The position numbers and the translations under genes are program-made. From Prostheceraeus crozeri (lineage: Eukaryota > Platyhelminthes > Polycladida > Euryleptidae): 64,000 nt of DNA. The notes under the pieces are model-generated. The model searched no databases. It was not told the DNA's origin and was given only the letters and a program-made list of their open reading frames with translations. The stretch spans positions 248,001-312,000 of the forward strand of contig CAJQUW010004458.1 in assembly GCA_907163375.1 (NCBI GenBank). Direction: 5' to 3'. Shown here piece by piece: positions 22,919-35,915 of this stretch. Numbering within the stretch: the stretch's first letter is position 1; each line of letters opens with the position of its first letter.

Positions 22919-24629
22919 GTAAGATAGCCACTACAAATCGTCTTGCACCCACATTGCGTTTGTCTCGGTGGTTCTGTTAACGTTTCGCGGAGACCATTTG
23001 TGGATGCTTTTATCCCATTCTCGTGATTTTGTTGCTTTTGCTTTGCTTTCTTACTGACAAGAGTTGCATGCTTTTGGTTCCAGCTGCATATTCAGCGAAA
23101 TAGTTCTTATGTTTGTGCTTTTAAGAAATAAGTCGCATTGCATTCCAAGAGATTATTTTTATAAGCACGTGAAAATGTGTTTGAAATGCCTATCCATTTT
23201 TTCTATATGGTACAAATTTATTTGGTGTAAAATTAATGTGTTCTACAATCCATCACCTCTTATTTTGCACTGATGCAATGTGACTATTTCTAATTCTTAT
23301 AAACCAAACACTTTTATTTAGCTTTTGATGTCGTTGATTTGTAGTAGATAAAATTTTAGTTACATGAACTTGTAATATTCTGCATTGTCGCTTGTCTGCT
23401 ACACCCTGAATAGAAACTGAGCAATTTGAGTCCTGTCAGTTTAGCTGACTGACATTTGTCAAAATGTTTTAGACACTGTCGAATTAGTGTATATCATTAC
23501 AACTTAGTAAATGCTGTAGTTTGGAATGTCTTTGATCGGAGCATCCATACTTTTGTTTAAATGCAACATTTCTGAATGAGCACATTTGTAGAATGTATCT
23601 CTTGATTTTTAGTAAGTTGTTCTAAAGGGCATCAGTACAGGATAACTGAGTGACTTTTCGTCGCTAGGTCTATATTTGACATTTGTGGGAGATGCTGATT
23701 ATCAAAATTCACGTGTTTGTTCCGTCGTTCACATTTTAAATACGAAAAGGTCTTTAATTGTACGCCAGACATACATTGTATATGAGGAATAATCTGACAG
23801 TTTCCGGCTTCTTCGGGAGATAGTTGAACGATATTAAACATTATGATCATAAACAGTTCTCGAGTTTTTAACATCGACTAACGTTTGATCTAACTAATAT
23901 GTCATAACATAACCTATCCTAACCAAGACTTATACATTCGAAGATATCATTTGTTTTGTTTTTATGCTATAGCGACAGCTGATGAAAATTGCATTCTATC
24001 GCATCCCTCTTCAAGAATTTTCACTAAAATAATAGTAGCAACACATATTGAAATACTTTTGCAACTGTATCTTAAATTTGGTTTTCTTAGAGCTTAATTA
24101 GATCAGAAATGTTTTCCAAAATGCCAGGTGTTCGTAAAAGCCACGCAAGTAAGTAAAATGCTCACTTGTGTAACTTTACACTCGGTATTTGTTGGTTTCA
24201 GTCAATTATTTTCAGTGTTTGTCATTCCACTTACTTAGCTCTTAAGACTGCTGCCTCAACCTTATGTGAACATATTTCTGACGTAGCCGATATTGGGAGA
24301 ACAAAGCATAAACTATCCTTACTAAAGAGCACTGGAATGTTTGTGATATTTGATAGCGTATATCCACACTCAACCGTGCACTATTATGCATGATATATAT
24401 AATTAACCCTAAAGTGGCGACACAATTGGTCATGTTCAATACAGCTTCTGTTGCTAGCCAGTCCATATCACCGATCGTCTTGTATCTTTCTAGCATCGTT
24501 GGTATCAAATGGTTACAATCAGTGTTCAGAAAGGCATCACACTCACAGTCAAATTGGAAATATGTTTAAACTTTACACTCGTATGCTTAAATACTTTGGA
24601 GATTCAAAGAGCGAGAATATCAAAGTTTT

Positions 24630-25080
24630 CCATGAACATCAATAAATTGATGAACACCAATAAAAATTTATTGTCAATAAAAATGTTCAATATTTCGGCA
24701 TGCGCCTTAATCATGAACTATGAAAAGAAAGAGCATAGAGTAAGTAAACTAATATACAAAATTCAAGTGCAAAAGCAGCTGTCATAGATGTAAAAGACCA
24801 CATAGAAATATTGCAAGATCATAGATGTAAAGAAGACCGCTTTACCCGCCCAACCTCCCAACATCTATGATCTTGCTTTTCTATGTCATTTATGCCTTTC
24901 GAAGTACTTTTACATCTATGACAGCTGCTTTTGCACTTGCATTTTGTATATTATCTTTGCTTACTTTATGCTCTTTCCATAGTCAATGATTAAGGCGCAT
25001 GCCGAAATATTGACATTTTTTATTGACAATAAACTTTTATTGGTGTTCGTCAATTTTTTGATCTTCACAAAGTTCATGCC
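24630..25080. repeat. foldback (inverted-repeat) element, ~450 bp
   Basis: The left arm (from catgaacatcaataaattga; includes gaacaccaataaaa, atatttcggcatgcgcctta and gcaaaagcagctgtcataga) is repeated in reverse complement on the right, ending near gttcatg at 25078. Arms are about 200 bp with some divergence, around a short centre near 24840-24860 (ccgcccaacctccc). It is non-coding and MITE-like. I found no convincing target duplication. Confidence 0.8.
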
Positions 25081-27386
25081 AATGACGCACAATCTGAATA
25101 GAATTTCCATGGACAGTCATGATGATCTGATGCATTTACATATCGAATATGGTATATCGCAGTCGTCTATCTCTTGATCGGCTTTTAATTTTCATACAAA
25201 GTGCGTCGAAGCAGTTGCAAATTAAATATGATCAAGGTCGATCAATAAATCCAACTGAATAGATCCTGATGAAAAACATGATATTACGAATCAGATGAAG
25301 AGTTTTTCAGATGTAAAACATTATCAATTGCACTCCGCTGACATCTTTTGATACTTGAGAAATCTGAACACTCATTGAGATCATATGCTCACAAGTACAT
25401 TGTCGTTAGATTTACTCTAGTTAGTTGCTTACCGAGAAATGGGATCAAAACTTTGTATAAATTTTCTGCGATGTCTCCAGATATAATATCTGAATAGGCC
25501 TATACCATGGCGGCGCAACGATGCTATTTTCTAAGCAGTTTGACGTTGCTTAATTTATGTAGATGTATCCGTAGTTAATGTACCAAAACGTAGGGACCAT
25601 CGGCCAGTCATTATTAGCTCTGTATGTTTGCTCTTTTAACATTAAAAATCTTACTTTTTTAATATATGTGGTTCTAGGGTATCTGACATAATAATAATAT
25701 AAATATGATTTTTCTGCGTGAATTCTGGTTGCCCCCTCCAGTTGATTTAAAGTGCAGTTAATTTTATCGGTATGCGCCCCCTTCCAATATTTATTTCCGG
25801 TATCATAGCATCATCCTTTTCCTACCTATCACATCCCTACATGCAGGAAAAGTAGTTTTGCGTGCAAAGTCATGATCACACAGTTGACACATGTTTCTGA
25901 AAGAGATAAGCGAACAAGGCATTAAAAGACACTCATGGAGCAAGCTTGTCAGTATTCATCATAATTTAAGACGTATCACGCTCTCTGTGGTTCAGTGAAA
26001 ATCGTCTGCTGTCTCCTGTTCACGAGATACATGTATAAAAATCGAATGTCTGTACTTCTGAATAATGCTGATGCAATGACTTCTGAAGGATATAGAGGCA
26101 AATGGAACATTCCACAATGTGGTTGGATGTATCTTATGCGCTATTTCCTTAAGTTACCAAAAGTTTGATTTATGCATTCAAAAATTGGTTTGTATTATTC
26201 TGGCATTATTGTTCATAATGTACATAAAGTCTTCCTGTATCCTTAATCTCATATGAAACTCATGTGTTCACTTGCTTCTTCTTCCGTTATTGTCTCAATC
26301 CGTTAGTCAATCAGAAAATGATAACTGCTCTATACATTCAACTTCATGAGGAAAGGATTTTGTTCAGATTGTGTCAGATTATGTGTATTAAGTATATTTA
26401 CGACATCTTCTTTTGGTCTATAGTCCATCGTCTAGTCAATCGTGAAAGGCTTAATGTGAAAAATGAGGAAGCCTCTACACGACTTGAGTGACAATACATT
26501 GAGGTGAAGGCTTAGAGAATCATAAATAAATAGTAAGTGTCTAACTGAACGGTAGCTTACTCTCATGATGTTTTCGTTATTTCCATTCTTTAAATACATG
26601 TAGGAATATGAAAAGGTTATGTGACACTTTTATCACCTGAAGATTTGCCATTCAGAATGTAGCATCATTGTCTTAACTGAAGTTGTTAATTGCGAGTATG
26701 GCATTTTATCTGAATTGACAGTAGATAGATGAATGCTATAGACAATCGAATTTTTGAAGAATCTGTATCATTGTATTTTCTTACTTTTGTGATTACCGTA
26801 TTGTGATAACAGAACATGTGAACATTTTAGAGCTAGTCATGAAAAACAGACCATCCGAATTATGTCGAAATTCATTCGATTTTCTTGCCTTCCAATCGTG
26901 TCATACATCAGTGCCATGAGTGTATGCTTCGAGAGTCCGCACCCAATCCTAAGATCTCCGGAAGCACTAGCAAAGTCAACGGACTCACGTGCTAACATGT
27001 GTGTCAAGAGCCTGATCGTAAAGTGAGCCGCACGATGACTTTTTGTGCGCACGGCTTCACATTCAATGTTCTTCTATAGACGACTTTCCCTGACCAGTAC
27101 AGTCCGAATACATTTAAAATTGACTTCAAAAGTGACTTCAAGAGGAGTGCGGGTATGCGTCTGATGGCGACAATATTGACAGAATCAGAAGACCTTTTAT
27201 TGTCCTACTGTTGATTTACAAAGTAGTCAAATTCATAGATCTCCTCACTTTGAGTAACCCTCTATAGTGGATTTTCTATGATTGGATGATAATTAGAAGA
27301 AGCTGTAGACTGATTCGATATTACCTGGAAAGTGAGGCCCTTCTACTTAACAACTCTCATTTTTTTTCCATAATTGGAGTCATATA

Positions 27387-27456
27387 GTGGGAATTCAATT
27401 TTCTGAAGGTTTAGTAACATTGTGGGAATTCAATTTTCTGAAGGTTTAGTAACATT
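27387..27456 (+). repeat. two-copy tandem repeat, 35-bp unit
   Basis: The word gtgggaattcaattttctga and the following gaaggtttagtaacatt are repeated twice in a row without change. This is a small recent slippage duplication. Confidence 0.9.
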
Positions 27457-30029
27457 GTTTAATTTTTCTGATTTTTTTATAAATCAGCTAGCTTGTTGAA
27501 TTGATCAAAAACGTATCACAAGTTGCAATCAAATGATGCGGAAGGCTTCTTAATTCACAATCGCTGACATGATGGTTCATCGGACTTCACCTGATAATGA
27601 GAAATGAGAAAGTAGTCAGCCATTTTCAGTACACTCAGCAAGTCAAAATGATGTAGGAGGAACTGCTTTTATGACAAATTGTCGATTATTTATCGTTTTC
27701 AGATTTGCGAAATGCATGTTCGCTAGTGTAAGATGAACATATGAATGAGACCTAAAAAACCAAAGGCTTGATTCTGATCAAACCTATCGATATCCAAGCC
27801 ATTTTCGAAACTAGGTATTTTCTATATAAATGCAATTTATGGACATCCAAATCATTATACGACTATGGGAATGGTGGCATTTTAGTTGCGTTGATCTTCT
27901 GTCTTTTGGTTGCGAATTTTTGCCATTCTGGGGCTTCAGGTCTGTGACGTTCAAAAAGGCCACATTGGGCATTAATGGGTTGAAGAAAGAATATCCAAAG
28001 CTGGACCGAAAATGTGATTTAGCTAGTTAGTGCTTGTGTGCTCATTTCTCTTCGACTTTTTTCATATCCAATGATGTTCTAAGCATCGTCGGGGAACGTA
28101 CGAAAAACGTCGGTGTTTTACCTACGTGTAAATGTAGATCATCATACATTTGCTGTATGATTATAAGTGGACAAATAAAAGTGATATGTGCATGCAGCAA
28201 TGCATTTTTCCATTCACATGAGGTACGGATATCTGGGGAGCCGCTTTCACATGAATATTGGTGTGTAATCACGAATATTCACGGATTTTCAAAACAAATG
28301 GAAATTTACCTGAATTGTGCTAGAATGTTGGAACTTTGTGCCGTCAAACCTGTTTCTCAGAACGATTTTTAGCATCTATTGATTGCGATTAGATAGCTAC
28401 ATACTGCTGCTGATCAGAATTATGTCTCAAATCATTTTATTTATTGTATTTTCATTCTTGTATCCGAAATGTTGGAAATGTCTCAGAAACTCCAGAATTT
28501 TTGATCTGAGGATATCGTATTCAATCTCATCGGTCATTTCGTAATTTCATGCTCTTGCATGTTCGAACACATTGAACAAAAGACAAAGCAAGATAACCTT
28601 CAATCTTTTTCGAAACTAGGCTTTGTGTCTACTTACTTAACTACATGCTTGTGCAATGTAGATGGTAGTTTGAAATGATGCATATGATTCAATTTGAGTT
28701 TGAGTCCTTGAGGTGCCACCACTCTCTTTGTGGGTCAATGAACATAACAGCACAAGAAATTCTAACTAGTGTGCAAAAGTCGTCCCATCCCTAACTTGCT
28801 GGTTTTGCTGCAAGCATATGACGTAGCATGCGATTGTTGACATGTATAAAAATATGTCACACTGTATACTGCATATACAAAGTAGTTTACTCCCAGTCTT
28901 GAACCGTCAAATTTGAAGTGATTGTCGTGGTGTTGGAACTGTCTTCCATTATATTGCTCTCTACTCAACTTCCCGAAATATTATCAAAAATTATATGAGT
29001 GTTCATGTACATTGCCTGTATTCTGAAGGAATTTTGCAAGTTAGTGAAAGAAATCTATTACTCTATTACCTTTAGTGGTGACAATTTTTCTGTTCGTCAA
29101 TCCTTGCTATAGTTTGATGAATGCTCATCGTATTTACGTGATAGTGGGAATGGGAAAATTCTCAAATTCACTTCATGGATAACTTTCATGTTCCTTTATC
29201 AAATTTCGAGTATGGTGCGTTGAACTTTTGTGCAACGTAACTTTAATCTGTTGACGATTTTATGATAATGTTTGCTGATTATGTAGTTATGTGTAATTGA
29301 ATTTGAATAATCACACATCTGACTTATGATCTCCTCAATTAAATTCCATGCTCTTTTTTTCCAATACACACACTCCTGGAATATGCTCCTTACGGCAAGC
29401 GCCATCACTTTCATTAATTAATAGTTGTTTTTTAATGTATTTTCGAAAATAGGATAAGATATTTATTTTATTTATTAATTTACATTTCAGAAATGCAGTT
29501 AAACTTGCTGAAAATATCTTGCTGCAGTTAAATAGTATTTGTACAAATATCAGTAGGTTCTGTAAATATGTGATGTACATGTACTATCAAACATTAGAAA
29601 GATATTTGCAAATACAGGTGGTGCTGCCAATTTGCAGTCAACAGTTAAGCAAAGTGTGTTTGTATATTACTTAAGAGTTTCATGTATTTCAGATTTCAGT
29701 ACAACGTGCGGTGAGAGAAGTATATTTTAAGAACCCTTCTAAGCTGTCGAAATTCAACTTGTCTAGTTGTGACCGCAAATTATTCTCGTTGTTAGAATGA
29801 ACTTGAAAGCTGTGGCATAGGTCTGGTTTTATCGGTTGCTGGGAAAGTGTAGAATCTACATGATCGTTTTAGATAGCTTATACCTCACTGTACATGTATT
29901 TTTTAGCTATAAGCCAAATAGTTTATCAATCGTAACCGGGCTCTAATTCGGAATCAATCATATTTCATATTCATAAGATGTATTTTTGTTCCGCATCAAG
30001 TATAACTTATAGCGAAAAACATAGGGAAA

Positions 30030-30172
30030 ATACTCGCTCACTTCTTAATTATGTATTGGTGATCAAAGAAAGATAAAACAAATATCAACAAATAATTTTT
30101 TAAGATTATATTTGTTCATATCTATTTTATCTTTCTGTGTTCACCAATGTATTATTAAGGAGTGAACAAGCA
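30030..30172. repeat. short foldback element (~140 bp)
   Basis: The left arm (cacttcttaattatgtattg, gatcaaagaaagataaaa) is the imperfect reverse complement of the right arm (tttatctttctgtgttcacc, aatgtattattaaggagtg), with a centre near 30095. The size is typical of a MITE; no coding content. Confidence 0.75.
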
Positions 30173-30987
30173 TTTATCACTGACTATAATGAATAGACTC
30201 TTGTTCTTGACCAACAATTGATTAACTTACATTGAACTTAGCATCTAGTTTTCCACGACCTGTCAGTCGTACCCACTAGCTTCAGAAATGCATTAGTAGT
30301 CATCGAGTTTGAAATGGAAAATTTTCTAGTTCGAAGGCTCCTTCAAAACATATGAGTGTAATGCGTCGCATCGGTATTATTGATGATGTCTCATCAATTT
30401 TTGTCGACTTATTATTGATCATCAGCAGGTGTTTGGTTTGGTTTTTTTAATAGGATGACCTGCTACTAAAAAAATGTAAACCAAGCGAAGTCAGCACTGC
30501 CTCATAAGCTTCTAAGTAATCGGAAAATTCGGAAGTCTAACGGAATCGAGAAATCATTCAGTAAGCAATTTTTCCAGTTTGTGTAACAAACGCATCCGTT
30601 TCTAAGACATTACCGTTTTCCTGTGACAAAGCTGTGACAGATACTACTCAGAATTCGTAAAGTAAGACCAACAGAAATCCTTGGGTTGAACGAAGATCAT
30701 CTGTCGATCAATAAGAAGATATCGATCTCGAAAGTATTATGCACCAAAATTTTGAGGCAAGAAACCATTATTAAAATAATACTTGCACTGGATAATCATT
30801 CGACGGAGATGAATAATCGAGTTTCCAAATTCCATGGTATAATCAGAAACTGTGAAATTATCACATTTATAAAATTTTTGTAACTAAGATTGTATCAACC
30901 TCTTTTCTATATGTTGCAAAGCAAAATAATTGCTAAAATTCAGAAGATGGTATTATGTAAGCCGGAATAATACATTGTACTTTAGTG

Positions 30988-31160
30988 TAATAATTTGAAA
31001 ATGCCACCCTTTGAAATCATGATTTGATAAGGTTACATTTATCACGGCGTTTAAAGAGACAACTGCTAGTACTAAAGTCTTCAGCTTTCACTTGAGAATG
31101 AGATAGTTGTCTCTTCAAACTCCGTCCAACCTTATCAAATCGCTTTTTCAAATTATTTGT
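30988..31160. repeat. short foldback element (~170 bp)
   Basis: The words taatttgaaaatg, gatttgataaggtt and gtttaaagagacaact on the left recur in reverse complement on the right (agttgtctcttcaaac, aaccttatcaaatc, tttttcaaatta). The centre near 31070-31100 is unpaired. It is MITE-like and non-coding. Confidence 0.75.
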
Positions 31161-33024
31161 GATATGGTCATTTTGTAATCGAAAACATACGAAATGTAAA
31201 TATTGATTCGAGTTTCTAATAAACCGGAAAGTAGTCGGAAATTTAAGATATAATTATTGGCGAGAATGGGCCACTTGTATGTTCCTATTTCAGATCGTTT
31301 GATATGTAATGTCAAAACATTTTGGCACAAGTGCTTTGACCCGCACATGAAGGACTATATGATCTGCAGCAGTTCTGTACATATGCTATCTTTAGTCGTA
31401 TTCTGTAATTTGCTGAATGTTCCTTTGAGTGGGTAAAATTCATTACGCATCCATGCGCTAGCAGTACTATAACTTCGCACCAAATAGTTCAACCAAGCAG
31501 ATGTTGCATTCTTAATGGCCAAAGGCAAGTATTCTAAATACTTTCATCATTCCTAAAGTGACATTTCTGCTAGAAGTAAAATGTTGCCGATAAAACGCCG
31601 ATGCGTTATTTATGAAATTGCCATTTACCGGATTCCATCGAGACAAATCAACTGCACCAGAAGTAATCAAATAAGAGAACTCTGATTGTGTACTGATAAG
31701 GAGTTTGAAAAATGACAGTGTAACTCACATTCGATTAATACGAGTATACATGTATTTGCTTAAATATCATGTAAATGTGAAAACTATGAAATGCATATAC
31801 AGCGAAATGTTAAATAAATCGAGTGACTTGGAAAATTGCAAACGCAGTTGAATGATCTCGATCACTCATTGATCAATTTATTTATCACAGAATTGCATTG
31901 CAATCGCTTTTTAGAATTTTTTCAAGTAGAGAAACTTTTGTGCACTGTAGTGTATCATACTCGACATTCCGGTGGAACGAGTTTGGATGGAGTGTCTGTG
32001 TGGGTAAATACGTTAGTGACTTAAGACCTGGTCCACAATAGCCGTATGACTTTCGAGAAAAGTGAAAATATTCAAAGAAAAATTCGCAAATCTCTTGATC
32101 TTATGTGAGAAGAAATGTAATCGAGTAGGATCAAGGTATCTCTCGACTTTCTCTCTCTACGAACTTAATGACTTTCTCATTAAAAGTTAAAGTCTCGACT
32201 TCTCTGATACATATGCGAGGGGAATCATCTCGGAAGCAGTCTAAATTTTATTTCCAAATCTGTCAGCATGCTCCATTTCAAATCATTGCTTTATAAGGGC
32301 AGACATGCGGTCTGTATATACGTTTAATATGTTTACAGTCAATACCATATATCGTACCTGGTGTTACAGCTTCACAACAATGAATATTTTGTTATCACAC
32401 AATAATATTGTCGTTGATGGAATGTGCCTCTACCTGGGGCACTACTCTGTACTTTACTTTTTTTCATGTATAAGACTATACATAAGCCAGAGGTTGATCA
32501 TTGTTATTGTATTGCATGATTTACATACTGTCATTTCTAGTTTTCTACATTTTGAACTTCGCAGAATTTGATAATGTAGTACAAAAATAAAGAAAAGGGA
32601 GATAGCAACTCCAACATGAAACAGATTCTAGTTATTTCAGTAGAAGGAAACATTGCAACTGAAAATTCATTTCCGAAATTCTTGGATTAAGCTGATCTTT
32701 AATTTCCTGGAACACAGATCTTCTGTCGTGTATCAAATATCAAATAAATTAAAGATGATCGTCTGATCGAGTTGCATGAATTTTGAAACCCGACTCCAGC
32801 TACATGTAAAAGACAACATAAAACCCGAGATCGTGTTGGGTCGAAATGTTTTACCGTATCCCGATAAAAGATTAAATAACCTAGCCCGACCGGACCAAAC
32901 TAGATCCGATAATCAATAATGATACTATGAAAATGCTCATGCGTTTCGAAAATAGTCGTGTTGCAGAAATCGGTGTAATTATTGAACTGAAGAGCCCGTT
33001 GTTCAAATGGACCTAAAAAAACCT

Positions 33025-33115
33025 AGACAGTCTTCAGGAAGGACATCAGACTTAAATGCACGCTCCTGCGAAAGTCTGACTTAACTACTGCACCGTTTTA
33101 TTCTAAAAAAGACCG
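33025..33115 (+). mobile_element. decayed SINE fragment (same core as the SINE at 20.5 kb)
   Basis: GTCTTCAGGAAGGACATCAG followed by acgctcctgcgaaagtctga aligns with GTCGTCAGGAAGGGCATCCG and cgctccagttaaaaattctg of the copy at 20600-20660. The tRNA head is not recognisable, so this is a 5'-truncated or eroded older copy. Confidence 0.55.
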
Positions 33116-34118
33116 ACAAAGCTGCAAAATATGAGTTTTATTAAAAGAGCTATGAAACATTTAACACGGACGTTAAGGATTGTATTACATATATGTTGTT
33201 GTTAGATTATCCATCTAGTCTCGTTTTTTGGCTAAGTTTATAGTGCTATATTCATCGCTTTATCAAAACAATGAAACATTACTTAAATTTCATTTTGATG
33301 TTACATAAGGCTAACCTGTTCCTTTTTATGGGATTAGCGATTTACAACAGAAGAGAGTCAACAAGTTAACAATGAATAGCATCAATAAAAAGTAAGCAGT
33401 ACGAATTGTCATGTTGTTTATGGACTCATTGTGTGCCATACATAGTAGATTGCACTTAATTGTTATCAGTAGCATTGAAAATATCAGATAGAATGCCCAC
33501 GAAAATTTTAGAATAACGAAATACGAGCAGAATACATGCTTGCATTTAAGATTGGCATGTGAGTTTTTAATGTAACCCATTAATGTGCAGGAGTGCTAAA
33601 AGAAATGAGTTATTGAAGCAGTGCAGCAAAGTTTCAATTGTTGATAGCTCCATGCAGTATGTCATAGCATTGCTTTGACAATATTCTTGGAAAGCTTATT
33701 TTCCATGTAGAAATAAAATTGAAGTACCCCTTTCACATTATTACATGGCCCGAAATAACTTACAATTTAAATTAAGCGAGAATAAAAGAGATTGCACAAG
33801 CAAGAAATAACATTTATTCACCTAATTCATATATTTTTCATTATAACAATGCAGAGGTCAAGGTATTTGATCGAATCTGTTGCATAAAGTTGCACTGCAT
33901 ATGAGAGTGAAATTACAGCAAAATTTTTGAGAAATTGACAGGTTCTAGCAGATTTCCAAAATTTGTGTACTCCAACACGGAAAATCCATAGTTCGGGTTT
34001 TTGTGGGTTTGCTGCAAGAGAAATAATCCTACCCGATTTCAATTTGTTTCACCCGAATCCGAGCTTTCGGGCTTCATCTTCAGCATCAACACACCCTACC
34101 CGTAGACGCTTTGTTTTA

Positions 34119-34936
34119 GGGTTCGGAAAAATAATTAGTCAAAAGTATCAAAGTATTTAAATATTTATTTACTTCAAAACCTCTGAATATTAAAAAAAAT
34201 CGTCAAAATATTTGAAATGCTTAGAAATCAAACTATACTATTGTGAATTATAGTAATGACTCCACAGGCCTCAAGTAAAAAACTAAGTTCATCCCATCAA
34301 CATATTTAGATAATTATCCCAAAAATTCTAAACAAAGAAAACATTAAAAATGCAAGAAGGCCCTATCTTTTTCCAATCATTGGTAAAAACAATTGCAGGC
34401 TAATATTTCAGAGATTTTCTGGAGTAAGTCTCCGGCAATCATCAGATAAAATCGTTCTATCTGTCAAAGACGTGCGCTCAGCGTCGAACCTGGTGAACGG
34501 TGTAATGTTGTAGGTGGCCGGGAGTTGTTGTATTGTCCGGGAGTGAATTCTCGCCACCTGACAACATTAATTCAATAGAGCGCAGGATTTAGATGTCATA
34601 GACGTCAGTCAGATGCAATAAAAAAGCCTTTGATTTTGCGACAAAGGCGTGTACATCTATCAACTAACTAAATTTGATAAAACAGAGTCAAAGACAGAAG
34701 ATGTTCATAGCCTTTATATATGATGACAGCCGATCTATCCCAATTTTCAGTATTTTGCCTCTAGTATATGATTAAATCAAGGGTTTTTAACAAAATGCAA
34801 AGTATTTGAATAAGCCGAAATGTATTTGAGTCCACAAATCATAGAAATATTTAAATTAATGTTTGAGAAAATCAAGATATTTAAAATAGCACAAAAGTTC
34901 AAAAATATTTTTTACTTAAAAAGTTATCCGAACCCT
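34119..34936. repeat. candidate non-autonomous DNA element with short terminal inverted repeats
   Basis: GGGTTCGGA at 34119 is matched by TCCGAACCC at 34927-34935. The AT-rich sequence inside each end is only loosely symmetrical. A GC-richer core (34430-34600, including gtggccgggagttgttg) has no ORF. The left terminus is preceded by TA, but the right is not followed by TA, so the target duplication is not proven. Confidence 0.35.
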
Positions 34937-35819
34937 GATTATAATATTATTATTTATTACTTATTAGCTAAATAACATTTGAGGATTCTACTATATATAA
35001 CATGCATTAAATATCTTTCATATCATTCATCAATCGCATTGATAATTCTATGGAATATATGAAAGCTCAAAAATAATTCTATTCTTTATGTTTATCAAAT
35101 ATTATCTCTAATATTATCTAAGAGTGTTAATTGAAATAAGCGGAGAACTAGAAAATGAAGGCAAAGAGCTATCTGTTATGCTGTTTGATGACTTTTTCGT
35201 GGATGAAATTCAGATGAATGCCGTCTTCCCTTTTCAATCACATTTGCTCAAGCGAGTGGTGAAAGTAGCCTTGAACTTAGTTGACGTCATCTAACGTCAA
35301 AGCAAAACAGGGATAAAATCAGCGGGAAGATCTCAGCTGCTGAAATGAGTGTCTTTCGGAGCTGTCAGAATGAACAAACCTTCTTTTGGACACGCAACCT
35401 TAGAAGTTATCAAGATTTAGTCTGTTGCAATTAATTGATTGGTGTCAGTCAATGATTGCAGTTAATTGTTTGTGTTATAGTGGGATAAGATACACGTATT
35501 TAATTGACTGATTTACTTATAATACCGTCACCACACACCATCGCTACGTAGGCAAGACATCCCAACTTCGTAGATATATTTAGCTATTAAGTTTACTGAG
35601 CATATCTCGTTCCCAGCTGAACACTTCCTGGATTCTAATCAGGATCTATTTGGTGCATAACGTGTTTAGCATGTAGTTGTATGTATTTCATGTAACGGGT
35701 CGATTCAAGATACTCCAAATTGATGATAAGCTGCTATGCGACTTGCAAATCATGTAGGCCGCCCATGTAGGCCATTGAAATAACAGAGTGAAGAATTCAA
35801 AATGAAGAATGTCTATTCT

Positions 35820-35915
35820 AACGGTGATGATAATTAATTATAATAAATTGATTGATTACATCGATTACATGTAATTAATTGATTACTTGCCTGCCCAAAA
35901 TTAATGGCAATTAAT
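35820..35915. repeat. low-complexity ATTGATTA/TTAATTAA-rich tract
   Basis: Repeated words of the type attgattaca and taattaatt form an AT-rich, hairpin-prone stretch. A similar tract lies at 39220-39350. No gene content is visible. Confidence 0.6.

Noticed and set aside
34050-34090. Minus-strand CTGAAGATGAAGCCCGAAAGC as a hammerhead core
   Set aside because: There is no room for stem II between CUGAAGA and GAAA.
34400-34460. Minus-strand CTGATGA...GGAG/CTCC...GAAAATC as another hammerhead
   Set aside because: After GAAA there is no helix III or cleavage triplet, and stem II does not start at the core. Chance resemblance or too decayed to support.
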